Shown piece by piece: positions 58,349 through 64,000 of a stretch of 64,000 bases of DNA. The position numbers and the translations under genes were made by a program. The DNA is from Cynocephalus volans (lineage: Eukaryota; Chordata; Mammalia; Dermoptera; Cynocephalidae). Numbering within the stretch: the stretch's first letter is position 1; each line of letters opens with the position of its first letter. The notes beneath the pieces are model-generated. The model ran no database searches. It was not told the origin of the DNA and saw only the letters and a program-made list of their open reading frames with translations. The DNA is taken from positions 72,336,501 through 72,400,500 of the forward strand of contig NC_084466.1 in assembly GCF_027409185.1 (NCBI RefSeq). Reading direction: 5' to 3'.

Positions 58349-58497
58349 GGCCGAGCCCGTGGCGCACTCGGTAGAGTGCTGCGCTGGGAGCGCGGCGACA
58401 CTCCCACCGCGGGTTCGGATCCTATATAGGAATGACTGGTGCACTCACTGGCTGAGTGCCGGTCACGAAAAAATGACAAAAAAAATAAATAATAAAT
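58349..58497 (+). mobile_element. Young dimeric-type tRNA-derived SINE
   Basis: It starts ggccgagcccgtggcgcact. A pol III A box (tggcgcactcgg, 58360-58371) and B box (gggttcggatcc, 58411-58422) are intact. A second, shortened tRNA-like unit follows (gactggtgcactcactggctgagtgccgg) and then an A-rich tail. A perfect 15-bp target-site duplication flanks it and the sequence shows little decay, so it is a recent insertion moved by L1 machinery. Antisense frames at 58199-58548 are shadows. The design recalls colugo CYN or, less well, horseshoe-bat Rhin-1 elements. Confidence 0.92.
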
Positions 58498-58514
58498 AAA
58501 TATTAACAGTAGAT

Positions 58515-60025
58515 TGATAATTGTTTTTATTTCCTTACAATGAATCACTCATGTGACAAAAAAAAAAACATTACTTTATAAAATAAGAATAAAAACCTGG
58601 TATCTTTCCGAAGTATTTGGTTTGTTTTCATGTTAGTTTGCTTGTTTCCAGTGTGAAATACCCTTTGAAGTAGAATAAAATGAAAAATGTTTTCTTTGAG
58701 CCAAGAATGCACATACTAAAGTCAATGAAAACATGCACTTTTGAATAGCTGCTGGCATTATTTTAGCAATTTAACCATCTTATTCTTTTAGCCATTTTTT
58801 TTTTTTTTGAGATGGCTTAGAAATTAAATGATCTTTTCCAACTAAATACACTCAGATGTATGACAGGTAATGACAACATTATGTAAGACCAGTATCTACA
58901 ATAAACCTTAAAACATGCATTCTACCAACTAGCAATTTTCCCAATCAGCTTTTTATTTTACTGTGCCACCAACCTTTAAAGCCCCACTCATGGAGGTGGT
59001 TCTGGAGAAAGAAATGTGTTCTGTGTGAACTCAGTGGGTAATGAATGTTCAAGGACTGAATGTGCTTTTTGCTCTCAGTAGCACAGTGCGTTTTCCCTGC
59101 TTTACAGTCATTTTCTCCAATTCAATGCAAATTCTTATAATTTCCCCCAGAAATAAATACTATTAAATATCCTATTTCTCCCTCATTTGTTGGGAACATT
59201 ATATCCCACCATAGGCTGTATTTTTGTCAAAATTAAAAATTTATATTCTAACTCAGAGATAGATCCCAAATAGCCAATGTTGTCAGCTAGCGTGCAGCAG
59301 ATGAATTAGAAATGACAAGCAGATATTTTTGCATGATGGGCACCCTTCATCTCTGCTGCTATATCTGGCTGTTTTAATTTTAGATTTAAATAAATAGCTT
59401 ACAAGTTATCATCAAAAATATCTAATGAAAACCAGTATCATGACTACTTCCTAAATTTTAACACTGTCTGATTTAAGATGGCTTAATCTAACATCATACT
59501 TAGAAGTAGAAAATAGAGCCTTGTCAGTAAAGGACTATTGCTTGGCTGTCCTCTATTTCAGACTCAGTGAAAATTGCATAGTGATTACTGGAGGCCATTG
59601 AAATTGCCTTGGGATTTTTTTGAAAGTTCCAAATCTATATTAGTCTAGGTGCTAATTGAATTAATGTGTAGAGAAAGTCAAGAGGTGATTGAGAAACTGA
59701 TCCTAAATTAGAAATAATTATTCTTATAATTATCTTGAAATTCTCATTAATTTTCAAAAATGAATGTACTGGGACATGTCTGACCTTAGAAAAGATCCTA
59801 CACATTTATGCACATAGCACATGGAAGTCCAGGACTGGAAACCCTGAGATGAGTAATATTTCTAGGATAACACCAATGAACGTATAGGAGATTTAGGAAA
59901 GACAATCTTGTTAAGAAGTACAATATCCTAGGCAGTAAAACCAGTATGTCGTCCACACTGCTCATTTCAAAGGACAGTAAAGTAATTGAATGAAGGAAGA
60001 CTGTTTTTTAACAAATATTTGGATA
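58515..60025. other. Nothing recognised
   Basis: AT-rich, no nameable repeat or gene. Confidence 0.35.
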
Positions 60026-60029
60026 TGAC

Positions 60030-60215
60030 TGCTTTAAATGCTTTACAAATGTTAACTCATTTAATCTCCATAACAACTCCATATTACACATGAAGAAATC
60101 AAAACATAGAGGAGTTTAGTGGCTTAGGTGGTGTCACAGTTAGAAAATGGCAAAGCAGGGATTCAAAACCAGGAAATCTGGCTCTAGAGAGTCTAGCTGT
60201 CCCCCTCTCCTCCAC
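60030..60215 (-). repeat. MIR SINE fragment
   Basis: ttaactcatttaatctccataacaactcc, acacatgaagaaatcaaaac and agcagggattcaaaaccagg-aaatctggctctagag follow the reverse of MIR. Confidence 0.8.
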
Positions 60216-60219
60216 ACCA

Positions 60220-63200
60220 TGCCATCTCCTTCACGCTACCTGATGGTTTTTACGTAGTTTCCTGGAGTCCAGTAGTTTTCACCAAGATGTTCAGAAGCTG
60301 ATGTCTCTGATTCTGTCATGGAAGATCTGCTTTTGTCTGTTTCATATAATGGAGTCATGTTTGAAATTATGTTTAAAAAAGGGGGTGCGTGTGATGATGT
60401 ATAATATGGAAAGTCACTATTTTACAACAAATTTTTTTGATAAATACAAAAACTCATCAGAAACTTACAGTAGCTCAGAGCCAACATCACAGGCACCACT
60501 CTGCACCACAGATCGCTGTTTCGAAGTACTATTAAGTATGTAGTTTTGGCTGATGCTGGGAAAGTGGTGGGAGTGGGGAGTAGTGCAGGGATTCAGGATA
60601 CCTTTTTGTGATGTGCTATTTTGTCCTTAAGATTGTTTTTGTAATTTTTTATAGTGGGGTGGTTGAGATATTTAAGTTTAGGAGAACTAAGGGAAGTTGG
60701 AAGACAGTCAATTTACTGACTCTGAAACCAAATGTCAAGCACTAGGTGTTGGGTCTGTGCAATGTCTCCCAAGAGCAGCTGACATGACTTTTTATGAAGA
60801 TAAAACAAGAAGGAAAGTGTATACTTTATAGTCATTTTAGGTCTGCTCTTTGATTTTTATTTTTGCCCCTTGATTTCTTTTAGGTTTTGGCATACTTCTC
60901 AAGGTTTACTTTTTAGCTGAACATAGAGGACTTTCTTAACCTATAGGTTATGTGGATTCAAAGAAAATTATTTAATATTTGTGATGTACACTGAAATATT
61001 TAGATAAACTCTAGCTCCAGACACTAGTCAGTCTCCCCAGTAAGATTTTACTTAAATATATGGCATTCTTTGTCTAACAACCAGGCCCGAAAGTGGTTCA
61101 TTTATTTTGCCATTGTAAATGCTGAGTTCGGCATACTGCAGAGTTGTCCAATTTGATTGTAGAGAGAATGACTGTTAATTTTGCTCAGGAAAAAAAAAAA
61201 AAAAGCTGATTCAAAATAGCTCATTTTGTAATTGCATGTAAACAAAACTGTAGACTCATGTTTTCACAGATGTACTATTTTTTTTTCCTGTCACCAGAGT
61301 TTCTTAAATAAACTACTGCTGTGCAAGATTAAGTTGTTTCTTTCATTGCTAGATAACATAATGTTTCTCTTAAAGTGCTTAATTTATTTCTGAAGAATAG
61401 ATTTTCAGATAAGTTTTATTCTTATCAAGATTAAAAATCACAAGGATATTTATAAATTTTGAATCAGTGCTATTCTGTCCAGATTTGTATTTCTGAAGGG
61501 ACATTAGTAAAGGGGATCATGCCAAATTCTTGGGAGTATTCTACCATGCCAGATGATAAACATTCATTGTCCTGTAATTACGTGTAATGACTATTTGATA
61601 CATGAAAAATACGTAAAGCATCAAAATAATATAAAGTCAAAAATGATACATAGACAAGAATAGAATGTTATCATAGAAAAGTTGAATTGAGTATTATACT
61701 CACAAAATTTGTATTAATGATAAGCTAGAAAATAACATGAGCAAAGATCATACACGCAGTTGCTCTCAGAGATTGCTTATTTAATGTTGAAAAGGAAAGT
61801 AGGGCATTTTATCTAACTTGAAGTACCAATATTTTCATCAGGTACATGAACCCTTGCATAAATATATAAGCTTTAAACGAAACACAGCTGTAGCAAAAGT
61901 TAAAGCACGAAGACGTGTAGCTCCTCCTTTCATATTATTTACTTTAGTGAATACAACTTAACACTGTCAAGAAAAGGCCATGCCAACTACTTGTTTCTTA
62001 AGTTGCAGAATGGTTGAAAAGAATCTTAAAATACTTGTACAGTGGTTGCAACAGTTATTCAATGTGCACTTTTGTTGACAATATTTTTAGCCTGCATAGC
62101 TTATTACAGAAAATGCTACAATTGGAAAAGCATTAAAATAATAGCTATCTATTCATAGGAACTTTGTTATGATGATCAAACTACTGGAAGATATTAACAG
62201 CTCTACTGGCTCTTGACCAAGATATATCACAGTACATGCTGATAACACAATACAGCATTCTTGGTTTTGCCCACATTGTGCATTAAAATGCTGAAATAGA
62301 GCAAAGAATCATCTATCTGGCACCACTGGCAAATGAAGTCTTAATGCTAAGCAAATTTCCAGATAACCAACACATAATTCTTTAAGCCCTAATATTTGTC
62401 TGTTTAAAAATTATATTCATTTTTATTAAAATCTTTTTAAAACAAATTTCATATTCTATGACTTTTGTTTATTACACTGTCTCACAGTACACTGAGAGTT
62501 TTGGAAACTACTTATTTGAGATAAAATAACTTCAGCTAGATTTTAAGGGCTTCAGTGTATTAAAGTATAATAACTAAAATTAGTTGATAATAATAACTTT
62601 GAATCATCAAGAAAATATGAAATTATATCGTATGCAACCTTATTAAGAAGCCATACAATATGTATTGCCTATTAGAAGGGAAAATATGCTTTTATTAGTC
62701 TTTCAGACTTTTCTTTCCTCTGCCTTTCTCTGCTGGTACATATTCAGTAATCCCTGTTCCCTGCTGACAAAATCCCAATACCCCATAGGTCCTCCCATCA
62801 TTTCTAATCCTCAGCTTCTACTCTTCTATGGGATCTAAAATAAGATAATTAAAGTGACAATCATTAATCCACTGAAAAGTCTTTCCTATGGGGTAAATTA
62901 CACAAACCACAGAATATTAACTTTGCTTTGACTCTCAATGTTCTTTTTGTTTGTTACTTCGGGGGTTTTAAGAATATTCCAGAAGGCTGAGTTGAAAGGG
63001 AGCCTACAACAATTAGAGTCACATTTGCTAATTTAGGTCATGGCAATGTTTCCACCTTAGACAGTATGCTAGTTATATAATTGAAGAGGCATAGTCCAAG
63101 GCAATAAGGATGTATGCTCAAGAATACACCTAGAAATAGGATTCTCAGAAGTATGAATCTGTAGATTGGAATGATGGTAAGTGAGTTTAAGTGTCAGAAT

Positions 63201-64000
63201 GAGAATCAAAACATTCTTAAGGGACTAAGTACTTGAGTAGTCAGATCAACTGTACCAGCTCCCTTTCATATGACAGAGCCAAAAATCATTTTAAGAAATT
63301 AAAAAGAAGTCCCAGGTTGCCAAACAAAGTACACTGTGATTCTCTCAAAACATACTATACCATAAAATGCAACAAAGATGAAGAGATGCAGCAAATGATC
63401 TACGCTCTGACGGTTTTAACAGCAGCTCTTTCAGATTCATGTTTTCCAAGACACGACCGGAGACAAATATTGAATGGACTCATGTATTCCACAGATGAGA
63501 CTACTGACTGTTCTAGCAACTCACCCCTTTACAAATTCTGACCTTCCATGCCTAGACCACACTTACTAATTTCCACTCCACAAAGGTCCTATGACTAAGC
63601 CCACTCTCCAAGTCTTAGCAGTACCCCTTTCTAACGTACTCTTTCAAGATGTACTGACTTCATCAAGGTGGTATTCTTCCTGCTTATACATTTAAATAAA
63701 TTCAAGTTTGTGTTATCAACAGGTCCCCGGGTAGTCTTTAGAGCTTTTACTTTTCATTTATTTATTCCTTTATTCAACTCTGTTGTGTAAGGTAAAGACT
63801 GAAAAATACCCATTAGATATGGCCACATAAATCTCATAAATGCAGTTTTATTGAGTAGTGGGAAAATAGTCTAATTTTAATGGGCTCAAGAGGGAATGAG
63901 TGGTGAAGAAGTGGGGACAGTGACTAAACTATTTCAAGAAACTTTGCTAAAAAATGAAGCAGAAATACAGGGCAGAAGCTGAAGAGGATGTGATTTACAG
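60220..64000. other. Mostly unrecognised AT-rich DNA
   Basis: No repeat family or gene can be named. A 102-codon open frame at 63233-63541 has balanced, protein-like composition but no domain that I recognise and no clear splice signals; see findings. Confidence 0.3.

Noticed and set aside
58349..58425. Possible tRNA gene with A and B boxes
   Set aside because: Part of a SINE: A-rich tail, second tRNA-like unit, flanking duplications, and no proper acceptor-stem pairing.

Overview
This window reads as a mammalian intergenic or intronic region (a gene desert). It is AT-rich, no intact protein-coding gene is visible, and the sequence is dominated by interspersed repeats of very different ages: MIR, L2, MER5A-type hAT remnants, ancient L1M/HAL1-like fragments, MaLR-like LTRs, younger L1 3' ends and tRNA-derived SINEs. 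Open frames other than those inside the endogenous retrovirus look like chance frames or repeat shadows. The lineage clue is the SINEs. There is a dimeric tRNA-derived SINE at 58349-58497, a tRNA-Ile-like monomer at 37793-37888 (minus strand), and a young L1 family whose 3' end recurs at 11539, 22713 and 40709. From memory this combination best fits a colugo (Dermoptera, CYN-type SINEs). A horseshoe or leaf-nosed bat (Rhin-1-type SINEs) is the main alternative. The sequence itself supports 'placental mammal' firmly and the order only moderately.

The one gene-bearing structure is a defective endogenous retrovirus at 6950-11120. It has two LTRs of 529 and 514 bp with TG...CA ends, a perfect 6-bp target-site duplication, a primer-binding site complementary to elongator tRNA-Met, a rearranged gag with two damaged zinc knuckles, and no recognisable protease or reverse transcriptase. 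A C-terminal RNase H fragment and a nearly complete integrase (DDE triad readable) follow, then a stub of envelope joined to a transmembrane-subunit piece with a CX6CC motif. Gag/pol look betaretroviral (class II), while the TM fragment looks like the gamma/type-D kind. A 23-nt exact copy of the 3' polypurine tract lies inside integrase and is a candidate central PPT.

Region by region: 1-6949 is mostly unrecognised AT-rich DNA with a MIR at 1915 and an antisense L1M at 3330. 6950-11120 is the provirus. 11121-14150 is a nest of L1 pieces, including a twin-primed L1. 14150-19450 is mostly unannotated, with L2, MER5A and MIR relics. 19450-30830 is repeat-dense (an LTR-like relic, L1M 3' UTRs, younger L1 ends, a hAT element, HAL1-like blocks). 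30830-36600 carries MIR, L2 and LTR relics. 36600-43200 carries several LTR-like elements, an inverted repeat with an embedded SINE, and a 53-bp micro-insertion of an L1 3' end. 43200-56100 is mostly unrecognised, with a tailless 40-nt SINE fragment at 48499, an LTR-like relic at 52985 and a MER5A at 54299. 56125-57035 is an ancient LTR split by a 586-bp insertion of unknown type. 57300-64000 has a poly(A)-tailed possible retrocopy, the young SINE, a MIR and otherwise unrecognised DNA.

I do not see a new biological system. The observations most worth checking are the internal PPT copy and tRNA-Met priming of the provirus, and the set of unusual retroinsertions with perfect target-site duplications (tailless SINE fragment, 53-bp L1 end, A-tail-only insertion).
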